Under the pieces are notes generated by a model, which saw only the letters and a program-made list of their open reading frames with translations, was not told where the DNA came from and ran no database searches. A DNA stretch of 64,000 nt from JAWKIW01 sp041394145 (GTDB lineage Bacteria; Actinomycetota; Acidimicrobiia; Acidimicrobiales; Acidimicrobilacustridaceae). Made by a program: the position numbers and the translations under genes. This document shows, in pieces, positions 50,494 to 58,956 of the stretch. Numbering within the stretch: position 1 is the stretch's first letter; each line of letters opens with the position of its first letter. The stretch is from NCBI GenBank assembly GCA_041394145.1, contig JAWKIW010000006.1, forward strand, positions 62,001 through 126,000. The letters run 5' to 3'.

Positions 50494-51594
50494 GTGACGA
50501 GACTGCAAGACCTCCACGAGCACGGCGGGCAGAGCCCCTGGCTCGACAACCTCAAGCGGGGCTGGATCACCAGCGGCGAGCTCGAGCGGTGGGTCGAGCG
50601 CGGCGTGCGCGGGATCACCTCGAACCCCACGATCTTCCAGAAGGCGATCGAGGGCAACGTCGACTACGACGCCCAGCTGCGGGAGCTGGTCGCCGGTGGT
50701 GAGGACGTCACCGCCAGCTACTGGGACCTCGTCACCAAGGACATCGCCGACGCGCTCGGGATCCTGCGTCCCGTCTACGACGCCAGCGGCGGTGAGGACG
50801 GGTACGTGTCGGTCGAGGTCTCCCCCGAGCTGGCCCACGACACCGACGGCACGATCGCCGCCGCCCGCCACCTCCACGACCTGATCGACCAGCCCAACCT
50901 GTACGTGAAGATCCCGGGCACGGTCGAGGGCCTCCCGGCGGTGCGCCAGATGATCTCGGAGGGCAAGAGCGTGAACGTGACGCTGCTGTTCTCCAACCGG
51001 CGCTACGAAGACGTGATCGAGGCCTACCTGTCGGGGCTGGAGGCCCTGGTCGCCGCCGGTGGCGACCCCTCGACGGTGTCCTCGGTCGCCTCGTTCTTCG
51101 TGAGCCGCGTCGACACCGAGACCGACCGGCGCCTCGAGGCCATCGGCACCGACCAGGCGCTGGCGCTGCGGGGCACGGCGGCGGTGGCCAACGCCCAGCT
51201 CGCCTACCAGACGTTCCTCGCCACCTTCACCGGGCCCCGATGGGAGGCACTGGCCGCCAAGGGCGCCCGGGTCCAGCGTCCCCTGTGGGCGTCGACGTCG
51301 ACGAAGAACCCCGCCTACTCCGACACCCTCTACGTCGACACGCTCATCGGCCCGCACACGGTGAACACGATGCCCGACAGCACCCTCGCCGACTTCGACG
51401 ACCACGGCACCGTGGCCCGCACGGTGGACGCCGACGTCGACGGCGCCCGCCGCGCCCTGGCGTCGCTGGCCGAGGTCGGCGTCGACCTCGACGACGTCAC
51501 CGCCACGCTCGAGACCGAAGGCGTGGCGTCGTTCTCGAAGTCCTTCGACGAGCTCCTCGGCGCCCTCAGCGCCAAGGCCGACTCGTTCAAGTAG
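50494..51594 (+). CDS. tal: Transaldolase
   Basis: A 366-residue actinobacterial-type transaldolase. LDNLKRGWITSGELERWVER, GVRGITSNPTIFQKAIEG, SVEVSPELAHDTDGTIAAAR and NLYVKIPGTVEGLPAVRQMI contain the Schiff-base Lys in VKIPGT. SVNVTLLFSNRRYEDVIEAY and the TSTKNPAYSDTLYVDTLIGP region follow. It moves dihydroxyacetone units between sugar phosphates. GTG 50494 follows GAGAGGG. The 106-base gap after tkt has nothing notable beyond a short repeated GAACGGG. Confidence 0.95.
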   Translation: MTRLQDLHEHGGQSPWLDNLKRGWITSGELERWVERGVRGITSNPTIFQKAIEGNVDYDAQLRELVAGGEDVTASYWDLVTKDIADALGILRPVYDASGGEDGYVSVEVSPELAHDTDGTIAAARHLHDLIDQPNLYVKIPGTVEGLPAVRQMISEGKSVNVTLLFSNRRYEDVIEAYLSGLEALVAAGGDPSTVSSVASFFVSRVDTETDRRLEAIGTDQALALRGTAAVANAQLAYQTFLATFTGPRWEALAAKGARVQRPLWASTSTKNPAYSDTLYVDTLIGPHTVNTMPDSTLADFDDHGTVARTVDADVDGARRALASLAEVGVDLDDVTATLETEGVASFSKSFDELLGALSAKADSFK

Positions 51595-51607
51595 CCGGCG
51601 TCCTCCT

Positions 51608-52285
51608 GTGAACGGCTCGCTCGTCATCGTCGACGACGTCCCCACCGCCTTCGCCGAGCGGGTGGTCACCGCGTTCGCCCATCGCGTCGGCGACACCTTC
51701 TCGATGGCGCTGTCGGGCGGCGACACCGCCCGGCACTGCTACGAGCGCCTGGCCGACCGGGGCGACGGCAACGTCGACTGGTGGAAGGTCGACCTGTACT
51801 GGGGGGACGAGCGCTGCGTGCCCCTCGACGACCCCGACTCCAACTACCGCCTGGCCCGGGAGGCGCTGCTCGACCGGGTCGGCGCCGCCAACGCGACCTA
51901 CCCGATGCGCTGCGACGACGGACCCGATCCGTACCAGCTGCGCGTCGGGGAGCTCGGCCGGTTCGACCTCGTGCACCTGGGCCTCGGACCCGACGGCCAC
52001 ACCGCGTCGCTGTTCCCGGGATCGACCGCCCTCGACGCCGACCCCGGTCGCCTCGTGGTGATGAACGACGACCCGCTCGGGCACAACCCGCACCGCCGGA
52101 TGACGCTCACCTACGCCGGCATCGCCCGGGCCCGGCTCGTGCTGGTGACCGTCGCCGGCGAGGCCAAGCACGACGCGCTCGCGCGGGTGCTGTCGGGCGA
52201 TCCCACGGCGCCGGCGTCGCGGATCACCGCCGACGAGATCGTGTGGCTCGCCGACCGCGACGCCGCCGGCGACCTGGCCGGATGA
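51608..52285 (+). CDS. pgl: 6-phosphogluconolactonase
   Basis: A 225-residue enzyme of the glucosamine-6-phosphate isomerase-like fold. FSMALSGGDTARHCYERLAD, VDLYWGDERCVPLDDPDSNY, FDLVHLGLGPDGHTASLFPG and the C-terminal MTLTYAGIARARLVLVTVAG are the family motifs. It hydrolyses 6-phosphogluconolactone in the oxidative pentose phosphate pathway. It follows tal by 13 bases. The usual neighbours zwf and opcA are absent here. The 3' end overlaps the convergent M50 protease gene by 62 bases. Confidence 0.9.
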   Translation: MNGSLVIVDDVPTAFAERVVTAFAHRVGDTFSMALSGGDTARHCYERLADRGDGNVDWWKVDLYWGDERCVPLDDPDSNYRLAREALLDRVGAANATYPMRCDDGPDPYQLRVGELGRFDLVHLGLGPDGHTASLFPGSTALDADPGRLVVMNDDPLGHNPHRRMTLTYAGIARARLVLVTVAGEAKHDALARVLSGDPTAPASRITADEIVWLADRDAAGDLAG

Positions 52286-52925
52286 ACGTGGCCGCGTTGA
52301 CCGCGGCCAGCCAGACGCACAGCAGGGCCAACAGGACGAAGCCGTTGGCCATCGTGATGACGGCGACGGCCGTGGCGAGCACCACCGACCCGGCGACGAC
52401 CACCACCGTCACGTCGCGGCCTGCCAGCATCGACAGCCCGGCGGCCGCAGCCCGACCGCCGTCGAGCGGCAGCACCGGGACCAGGTTCACCACGCTCCAG
52501 CCCACCGTCGCCCACACCGCCAGTCGCACCACCACGTCGGCCGTCGAGCCCGGCGCGAGCCCGCCCTCGACCACGAGCAGCGGGACGCCGACGACCAGCC
52601 CGGCGGCGGGACCGGCGAGGCTCACCACCAGGCGGGCCCGGCGGGCCGCCACCGCCCCGGTCGTGGCGCCTCCCAGGCCGCCGAGCACGATGCGCGCCGG
52701 GCTCCCGTAGCACCGCAGAGCGGCGGCGTGGCCGGCCTCGTGCACCAGCACCGCGGCGGTGGCGACGACGACCCACGCCGCGGTCAGCACGACGTCGCGC
52801 ACGCCCAGGCCGAGCACCGCCACGAGGGCCAGGAAGGACAGCCGGATCGTGACGGGGACTCCGGCCACGACGACGGTCGTCGCCGGCGACCTCGACGTCC
52901 GAGGGATCTCGGCAGCGACGGCCAT
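52224..52925 (-). CDS. M50-family site-2-type membrane protease
   Basis: A 233-residue polytopic protein. The zinc motif is HEAGH in AAVLVHEAGHAAALRCYG, followed by GGLGGATTGAVAARRARLVV with SLAGPAAGLVVG, and the second metal site is NLVPVLPLDGGRAAAAGLS with Asp of DGG. These are the SpoIVFB-like M50 features, for cleavage of membrane or membrane-proximal substrates. The arginine-rich tail (RRRRRGRRATRSRRR) is encoded in the overlap with pgl and may be an artefact of a missed earlier stop. A TAGGTT -10 lies 6 bases before the ATG. Confidence 0.83.
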   Translation of the reverse strand: MAVAAEIPRTSRSPATTVVVAGVPVTIRLSFLALVAVLGLGVRDVVLTAAWVVVATAAVLVHEAGHAAALRCYGSPARIVLGGLGGATTGAVAARRARLVVSLAGPAAGLVVGVPLLVVEGGLAPGSTADVVVRLAVWATVGWSVVNLVPVLPLDGGRAAAAGLSMLAGRDVTVVVVAGSVVLATAVAVITMANGFVLLALLCVWLAAVNAATFIRPGRRRRRGRRATRSRRR

Positions 52926-52931
52926 GGTCCG

Positions 52932-52937
52932 AACCTA
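52932..52937 (-). promoter_or_regulatory. -10 element TAGGTT, leaderless type (M50 gene)
   Basis: The leftward TAGGTT lies 6 bases before ATG 52925. Confidence 0.4.
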
Positions 52938-53008
52938 CCGTGGGAGCCGGTCCGGAGATCCGACCCGCCGAACCCGGTCGAACCCGGTCGGGAGCCGCGC
53001 CCGGCCGG

Positions 53009-53014
53009 TACAGT
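53009..53014 (+). promoter_or_regulatory. -10 element TACAGT, leaderless type (fbiC)
   Basis: TACAGT lies 8 bases before ATG 53023. That ATG enters the fbiC frame only if the CCC at 53028-53030 lacks one C, which would be in line with other indels in this window. Confidence 0.35.
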
Positions 53015-55373
53015 GCCGTCGCATGAACCCGACCTGCTCGAGTCGTCGCTCGACGACCTGCTGGTCGAGGCCCGAGCGGTGCGGGACCGCCACCACGGCA
53101 CGCGGATCACCTACTCGCCCAAGGTGTTCGTCCCGCTCACCATGCTCTGCCGTGACCGGTGCGGGTACTGCACCTTCGCCCAGCCGCCCGCCCGCCTCGA
53201 CGCGCCCTACCTCACCCCCGACCAGGTGCTCGCCATCGCCCGGGCCGGCGCCCGGCAGGGCTGCCACGAGGCGCTGTTCACCCTCGGCGAGCGGCCCGAG
53301 CTCCGCTACCCCGTGGCCGCGCAGTGGCTGGCAGACCAGGGGTACGCGACGACCGTGGAGTACCTCGCCGCCATGGCCCGCCTGGTCCTCGACGAGACGG
53401 GGCTGCTCCCCCACGCCAACGCCGGCGCCCTCTCGCGCGACGAGCTCGCCACGCTCCGCCCCGTGGCGCCGTCGCAGGGCATGATGGTCGAGTCGCTCGC
53501 CGGCGACCTCGCCGCGCACCGCGGCGCGCCCGACAAGGCGCCCGACCGACGCCTGGCGACCCTGGAGGCCGCCGGCGAGCTGTCCATACCGTTCACCACG
53601 GGCATCCTCGTGGGCATCGGGGAGTCGCGTCGGTCGCGCCTGGAGACGCTCGAGGCCATCGCCGCCTCCCACCGTCGGCACGGCCACGTGCAGGAGGTCA
53701 TCGTCCAGAACTTCCTCCCGAAGCCGGGCACGGCCATGCACGACGTCCCGCCGTGCCCGCCCGACGAGCACCTCGAGGCCATCGCCTGGGCCCGGCTGGT
53801 CCTGCCGCCCGAGGTCCACGTCCAGGCCCCGCCCAACCTCTCGGACGACTTCGGGCCGCTGCTCGACGCCGGCATCGACGACTGGGGTGGCGTCTCGCCG
53901 GTGACCGCCGACCACGTCAACCCCGAGCGCCCCTGGCCGGCCCTCGAGCGGCTCCGTGCGGTGACCGAGGCGCGCGGGTTCACCCTCGCGCCCCGGCTGA
54001 CCCTGTACCCCGAGCACGCCCTCGACCCCGTCCGGTGGCTCGACGAGGGCCTGCGCTTCCCGGTCCTCGACCGCTCCGACGCCGAGGGCCTCGGTCGCGA
54101 CGACCCCGGTTCGGTGTTCGTCCAGCGGCTCACCCCGGCCAGCCCCGAACAGGTCGACGACGGCATCGAGGTCCTGCACGTGGGTCCCCGCTCCACCGCG
54201 TGGTCCTCCGGGGGCACCGGCCGGCCGCCCCAGCTCGTGCCCGGCACCGCCCGGGCCACGGCCCGCGGTCCCGTGCAGGAGGTGCTCGAGGGCGTGCTCC
54301 TCGGCCAGGAGCCCGGCGTCGACGAGCTCGTCACGCTGTTCTCGGCACGCGGCCCGGAGGTCGTGGAGGTGGCGGCCGTCGCCGACGACCTGCGGCGGTC
54401 CGCCGTGGGCGACACGATCACCTTCGTGCGGAACCGCAACATCAACTACACGAACGTCTGCACCTTCAAGTGCCGCTTCTGCGGGTTCTCGAAGGGTCCG
54501 CTGTCGCTGAACCTGCGGGGGACGCCGTACCTGCTCTCGCTCGACGACGTGGCCGAGCGCGTGCGGGAGGCCGTCGACCGCGGCGCCACCGAGGTGTGCC
54601 TGCAGGGCGGCATCCATCCCGACTTCGACGGCGACTACTACATCGAGGTGGCGCGGGCCGTGAAGGCCGCGGCCCCGGCCATCCACGTCCACGGCTTCAC
54701 CGCGCTCGAGGTCACCGAGGGAGCGCGTCGCCTCGGCGAGCCCTTGGCGAGCTACCTCCGCCGGCTCAAGGAGGCCGGCCTGGCCACCCTGCCGGGCACC
54801 GCGGCCGAGATCCTCGACGATCCGGTCCGCGCCGTGCTGTGCCCCGACAAGATCACGACCGAGGAGTGGCTCGACGCCCATCGCACCGCCCACGAGGTGG
54901 GGCTGCGCTCCAACGTGACGATCATGTTCGGTGCCGTCGAGCAGCCCGTGGCGTGGGCGCGCCACCTGATCCGCACTCGGGAGCTGCAACGGGCGACCGG
55001 GGGCTTCACCGAGTTCGTGCCCCTGCCGTTCGTGCACATGGCCGCTCCCATCTACCTCCAGCGCCGGGCCCGGCGCGGGCCGACCTTCCGCGAGGCGCTG
55101 CTCATGCACGCGATCGGCCGCATCGCGTACCACGGCCTCATCGACAACGTGCAGGTGTCGTGGGTGAAGATGGGCGTCGACGGGGCCCGCCAGATCCTGC
55201 AGGCCGGGGCCAACGACCTCGGCGGGACGCTGATGGACGAGAACATCTCCCGCGCCGCCGGCGCGACCCACGGCCAGGGCATGGACGAGGACGACTTCCG
55301 CTCGCTGGTGGCGCCGCTCGCCCGTCACCTCGAGCAGCGCACCACGCTCTACGACCGCGTCGTCGCGGCATGA
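53013..55373 (+). CDS. fbiC: F420 precursor FO synthase, CofG-CofH fusion
   Basis: A 786-residue fusion of two radical-SAM halves. The N-terminal CofG part has the cluster motif CRDRCGYCTF (Cys46, 50, 53), and the C-terminal CofH part has CTFKCRFCGFSKG (Cys483, 487, 490). GGVSPVTADHVNPERPWPAL and TLPGTAAEILDDPVRAVLCP are diagnostic of each half. It makes the deazaflavin FO from tyrosine and a diaminopyrimidine, the core of cofactor F420, as in mycobacteria. The in-frame GTG 53013 is used; the true start may be ATG 53023 with one missing C. Confidence 0.94.
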   Translation: MPSHEPDLLESSLDDLLVEARAVRDRHHGTRITYSPKVFVPLTMLCRDRCGYCTFAQPPARLDAPYLTPDQVLAIARAGARQGCHEALFTLGERPELRYPVAAQWLADQGYATTVEYLAAMARLVLDETGLLPHANAGALSRDELATLRPVAPSQGMMVESLAGDLAAHRGAPDKAPDRRLATLEAAGELSIPFTTGILVGIGESRRSRLETLEAIAASHRRHGHVQEVIVQNFLPKPGTAMHDVPPCPPDEHLEAIAWARLVLPPEVHVQAPPNLSDDFGPLLDAGIDDWGGVSPVTADHVNPERPWPALERLRAVTEARGFTLAPRLTLYPEHALDPVRWLDEGLRFPVLDRSDAEGLGRDDPGSVFVQRLTPASPEQVDDGIEVLHVGPRSTAWSSGGTGRPPQLVPGTARATARGPVQEVLEGVLLGQEPGVDELVTLFSARGPEVVEVAAVADDLRRSAVGDTITFVRNRNINYTNVCTFKCRFCGFSKGPLSLNLRGTPYLLSLDDVAERVREAVDRGATEVCLQGGIHPDFDGDYYIEVARAVKAAAPAIHVHGFTALEVTEGARRLGEPLASYLRRLKEAGLATLPGTAAEILDDPVRAVLCPDKITTEEWLDAHRTAHEVGLRSNVTIMFGAVEQPVAWARHLIRTRELQRATGGFTEFVPLPFVHMAAPIYLQRRARRGPTFREALLMHAIGRIAYHGLIDNVQVSWVKMGVDGARQILQAGANDLGGTLMDENISRAAGATHGQGMDEDDFRSLVAPLARHLEQRTTLYDRVVAA

Positions 55374-55389
55374 GCCGGCGGGCAGGTCG

Positions 55390-56445
55390 ATGAGCCCCAA
55401 GCAGGCGCGCTACCGGACCGGCAACGACGCCGTCGACGACCGCATCGCCGAGCTGGTCGAGGCCGCCGGCGTCCATCGCGACCTCGACCTCGTGTTCGAG
55501 ATGGTGGTGTCGGCGGTGCGGATGGGGCGCGAGGCCGCCGACCGGGGCGACCTCAAGCTGGCCAACGCCGCCCTCAAGGAGCTGCGGTACTCGTTCCTGG
55601 TGTTCGAGCCCTACGCCGAGGCCCCGAAGGTGTCGATCTTCGGCTCGGCTCGGCTCCGCCCGGAAGACCCCTCCTACTCCGTCGCCCGCGACTTCGGTCG
55701 GCTCATGGCCGAGCGGGACTGGATGGTGATCACCGGCGCAGGCCCCGGGATCATGGAGGCCGGCATCGAGGGTGCCGGCCCCGACCGCGCCTTCGGCGTG
55801 AACATCGTCCTGCCGTTCGAGTCAGAGCCGTCCCCGCTGCTGCTGGGCGATCCGAAGCTCATCAACTACCGCTACTTCTTCACCCGCAAGGTCACCTTCA
55901 TGAAGGAGTCGGCGGCGTTCGCCCTGCTGCCCGGCGGCTTCGGCACCATGGACGAGCTGTTCGAGCTGTTGACCCTCATGCAGACCGGGCGCACGGTGAC
56001 GGCCCCGATCGTGCTGCTGGAGCCTCCCGACGGGACCTACTGGCCGAGCCTGCTGGCCTTCCTCGAGTCCGAGCACGCCCGCCGCGGCCTCATCTCCCCC
56101 GAGGACCTGTGCCTCGTCCGACGCTGCGCCACCCCCCAGGAGGCCGTCGAGGAGATCACGGGCTTCTACTCGACCTACCACTCGCAGCGCTCGGTCGGGC
56201 GCCGGCTGGTGCTGCGGCTGCGCCGCGAGCTCGACGACGCGGCCATCGCCCGTCTCGACGAGGAGTTCGCCGACATCGTCGTGCGTGGCCACATCGAGCG
56301 GGCGACGGTGTCCTCGTCCGAGCTCGACGACGGGGACCACGTCCAGCTGCCCCGCCTCGCCTTCCAGTTCAACCGGTCGGGCTTCGCGCGGTTGCGCCTG
56401 CTGATCGATGCGATCAATGCCGAGGGCCGTCGCCCCACCACGTGA
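55390..56445 (+). CDS. LOG/TIGR00730-family Rossmann protein
   Basis: A 351-residue protein whose core carries KVSIFGSARLRPEDPSYSVA, VITGAGPGIMEAGIEGAG and LLPGGFGTMDELFELLTLMQ, the PGGxGTxxE motif of LOG-type phosphoribohydrolases and lysine decarboxylase-like proteins. LOG enzymes release cytokinin-like bases from nucleotides. An N-terminal helical extension (1-80) and a C-terminal extension of about 75 residues make it longer than plant-type LOG, so the substrate is unclear. It starts 17 bases after fbiC and may share its transcript. Confidence 0.82.
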   Translation: MSPKQARYRTGNDAVDDRIAELVEAAGVHRDLDLVFEMVVSAVRMGREAADRGDLKLANAALKELRYSFLVFEPYAEAPKVSIFGSARLRPEDPSYSVARDFGRLMAERDWMVITGAGPGIMEAGIEGAGPDRAFGVNIVLPFESEPSPLLLGDPKLINYRYFFTRKVTFMKESAAFALLPGGFGTMDELFELLTLMQTGRTVTAPIVLLEPPDGTYWPSLLAFLESEHARRGLISPEDLCLVRRCATPQEAVEEITGFYSTYHSQRSVGRRLVLRLRRELDDAAIARLDEEFADIVVRGHIERATVSSSELDDGDHVQLPRLAFQFNRSGFARLRLLIDAINAEGRRPTT

Positions 56446-56472
56446 GCCCGCGGCACCCGGTCCGGATCCGGG

Positions 56473-56685
56473 CTACACCCCGTCGTCGACGCCGATGTCG
56501 GCGCTGCGCAGCAGGCCGGCGGCCTTCTCGACCGCCCGACGGGCTCGGGTGAGCACCTTCTCCTCCGCCGGGGCGCGGTCGGCGCCCTCGGCGGCGGCCT
56601 CCCGCAGCACGTCGAGGGCTCGCTCGCCGAGCTCCTCGGCGATGGCGTCGAGGCGGCTGACGAGGTCCTCGTGGGAGGTCGGCAT
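56473..56685 (-). CDS. Small conserved helical protein
   Basis: A 70-residue acidic, helical protein (DLVSRLDAIAEELGERALDV, LREAAAEGADRAPAEEKVLT, RARRAVEKAAGLLRSADIGV). It has no Cys or membrane segment. The helical pattern with high GC3 and a near-consensus TAGAAC -10 (6 bases before the ATG) support a real gene. Function unknown. The 145-base interval to the flavoenzyme gene (56686-56830) shows no feature. Confidence 0.55.
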   Translation of the reverse strand: MPTSHEDLVSRLDAIAEELGERALDVLREAAAEGADRAPAEEKVLTRARRAVEKAAGLLRSADIGVDDGV

Positions 56686-56830
56686 GGCGGCGTTCTAGGC
56701 CGGCATGCCCAACGAGCGCAAGGGTCGCACCTCCTGCTGCGCTCCCGCTCGCCGCAACCGGCTTTCGGTCATCGATCGGCGCGTCGGGACGCTCGATTCG
56801 ATGACAGGAACGGCGTTGGGGCGGTCGAGG

Positions 56831-58195
56831 TCAGACCCACTTGCCCGGGTTGAGGATCCCGTCGGGGTCGAGGGCGTGCTTGATGCGCCGGGTGAGGTCC
56901 ATCACGTCGTCGCCGAGCTGGCTCACGAGGTGACGGGCCTTGAGCACACCGACGCCGTGCTCGCCCGTGATCGTGCCGCCCAGCGCCAGCGCCGCCTCCA
57001 TGACGGCGTCGAAGGCGGCGGCCGCCCTGGTGGTGGCCTCGGGATCGGTGGCGTCGTAGGTGACGAGTGGGTGGAAGTTGCCGTCGCCGGCGTGGCCGAT
57101 CACCGGGATGGCCGTGTCGTGCTCGACGGCGATGCGCGCCACCTCGGCGAGCAGCTCGGGGATGCGGGGCACCGGCACGCCGACGTCTTCGATCAGGACC
57201 GTCCCGAGGCGCTCGACGCAGGGGATGGCCATGCGACGGGCCCCCATCAGCAGCTCGCCCTCGTCCGGGTCGTCGGTGTGGGCCACGTACGCCGCGCCGG
57301 CCTCCTCGCACACCTGCGCGATGCGACGCGCCTCGTCAACGGATCCGTCGGTGCGGGCCAGCACGAGCGCGGCGGCTTCCCGGTCGAGGCCCATGGGCTG
57401 CACCGCCTCGACCGCGCGCAGCGCGGCGCGGTCCATGAGCTCGAGCGCGGCCGGTCGCACCATCGTCACGACCCGGCTGACCGCCCGCCCGGCGTCCACG
57501 ACGGACGCGAAGGTCGCCACCACCGTCGACGCCTCCGGCGGTCGGGGCCGCAGTCGCAGGGTCGCCTCGGTGATGACGCCGAGGGTGCCCTCGGACCCGA
57601 CGAAGAGGCGCTTGAGGTCGTAGCCGGCGACGTCCTTGATCGTCCGTCCGCCGAGGCGCACCGCCCGACCGTCGGCCAGCACGACCTCCAGGCCCAGCAC
57701 GTAGTCGGTGGTCACGCCGTACTTCACGCAGCACAGGCCGCCGGCGTTGGTGGCGAGGTTGCCGCCGATCGAGCAGATCTCGAACGAGGACGGATCCGGC
57801 GGGTACCACAGGCCGTGCTCGGCGGCGGCCGCCTTCAGCTCGGCGTTGCGGATCCCCGGTCCGACCACCGCCACCATGGCGTCGGGCTCGACGGCGAGGT
57901 GGCGCAGCTGCTCGGTCGACACGACGATGCAGCCGTCTAGGGCGCTCGCGCCACCCGAGAGCCCCGTACCCAGCCCCCGCGGCACGACCGGCACGCGCCA
58001 CCGGGACGCGAGCCGCAGCGCCGCCTGCACGTCGGCGGTGCTCCGAGCGCGCACCAGGGCCACCGGCGTCCCGGGCGTCACCGCGGTGGCCCGATCGACG
58101 CGGTAGGCCGCCATGACGTCGGGATCGACCACGAGCGCGCCGGGGCTCAGCGCATCGGCGAGCTCGGCGCGCACGGCGTCGATCGGGTCGATCAC
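56831..58195 (-). CDS. FAD-linked oxidase, glycolate oxidase GlcD type
   Basis: A 454-residue protein. The PCMH-type FAD-binding domain has PVVPRGLGTGLSGGASALDG (residues about 91-110) with VAVVGPGIRNAELKAAA, and IGGNLATNAGGLCCVKYGVT. VGSEGTLGVITEATLRLRPR marks the flavin-contact loop. The C-terminal domain has PVIGHAGDGNFHPLVTYDAT, with the metal-binding His typical of D-lactate/glycolate dehydrogenases, and GTITGEHGVGVLKARHLVSQ. It probably oxidises a 2-hydroxyacid. No glcE or glcF partner is adjacent. Confidence 0.9.
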   Translation of the reverse strand: MIDPIDAVRAELADALSPGALVVDPDVMAAYRVDRATAVTPGTPVALVRARSTADVQAALRLASRWRVPVVPRGLGTGLSGGASALDGCIVVSTEQLRHLAVEPDAMVAVVGPGIRNAELKAAAAEHGLWYPPDPSSFEICSIGGNLATNAGGLCCVKYGVTTDYVLGLEVVLADGRAVRLGGRTIKDVAGYDLKRLFVGSEGTLGVITEATLRLRPRPPEASTVVATFASVVDAGRAVSRVVTMVRPAALELMDRAALRAVEAVQPMGLDREAAALVLARTDGSVDEARRIAQVCEEAGAAYVAHTDDPDEGELLMGARRMAIPCVERLGTVLIEDVGVPVPRIPELLAEVARIAVEHDTAIPVIGHAGDGNFHPLVTYDATDPEATTRAAAAFDAVMEAALALGGTITGEHGVGVLKARHLVSQLGDDVMDLTRRIKHALDPDGILNPGKWV

Positions 58196-58214
58196 CTCGC
58201 CAGTCTGGCAGGGC

Positions 58215-58220
58215 TACAGT
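58215..58220 (+). promoter_or_regulatory. -10 element TACAGT for the three-gene operon
   Basis: TACAGT lies 10 bases before ATG 58231 and would drive the cysteine-rich protein, the AAA+ ATPase and its partner. Confidence 0.4.
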
Positions 58221-58230
58221 CGGCGCCGGC

Positions 58231-58956
58231 ATGGATCCCCTCGACCCCCACGAGTGGCTCTCGATCGACCACGACGGCGAGACCTACCTCTTCGACGTCA
58301 CCTTCCTCACCAGCTCGTGGACCTGCATCTTCGGCGCCGGTTGCCAGGGCGTGCTCACCGGTCCCGCGCCCGAGCTGGTCCACGGCTGCTGCACCTACGG
58401 CGCCCACTTCGTGGACAAGGCCGACCGCAAGCGGGTGGCGGCCCTGGCCGAGGACCTGACCGGGGCGCAGTGGCAGTACCGCAAGAAGGCGGCCAAGCTC
58501 GGCGGGCCGATCCACAAGAACGAGCACGGCGAGTGGGTCACCCGCACCGTGAACGACGCCTGCATCTTCTTGAACCGGGTCGGCTTCCCGACCGGACCCG
58601 GTTGCGCGCTCCATCAGGTGGCCGTCGAGCGGGGCGAGCGGCCGATGGACCTGAAGCCGACGGTGTGCTGGCAGCTCCCGCTGCGCCTCGAGGAGCGCAC
58701 CGACGACGTCGACCACCGCACCTGGGTGCTGCGGGAGTGGAAGCGCCGCGACTGGGGCGAAGGGGGCCAGGAGTTCCACTGGTGGTGCACGGAGGGCCCG
58801 GAAGCCTTCGTCGACCACCGACCCGTCTACGAGACGCTCCGCGACGAGATCGTCGAGCTGGTCGGTGAGGAGCCGTACCGGCTGCTGCGCGAGCAGCTCG
58901 CGCGACGGGGTGCCGAGACGCTCCTGCCCCATCCAGCCCTCAAGAAGACCTCATGA
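58231..58956 (+). CDS. Cysteine-rich metal-binding-type protein (first gene of AAA+ operon)
   Basis: A 241-residue soluble protein with eight Cys: Cys32 and Cys38 in CIFGAGC, Cys53 and Cys54 in HGCCTYGAH, Cys111, Cys125 in GCALHQ, Cys146 and Cys186. Spacing such as Cx5C, HGCC and CALHQ resembles Fe/Zn-chelating YkgJ-like proteins. The centre is basic (ADRKRVAAL, YRKKAAKLGG), and Trp/His-rich motifs (FHWWCTEGP) lie near the end. No enzyme is recognisable. Its stop overlaps the start of the AAA+ ATPase by four bases (ATGA), so the pair are translationally coupled. Confidence 0.75.
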   Translation: MDPLDPHEWLSIDHDGETYLFDVTFLTSSWTCIFGAGCQGVLTGPAPELVHGCCTYGAHFVDKADRKRVAALAEDLTGAQWQYRKKAAKLGGPIHKNEHGEWVTRTVNDACIFLNRVGFPTGPGCALHQVAVERGERPMDLKPTVCWQLPLRLEERTDDVDHRTWVLREWKRRDWGEGGQEFHWWCTEGPEAFVDHRPVYETLRDEIVELVGEEPYRLLREQLARRGAETLLPHPALKKTS

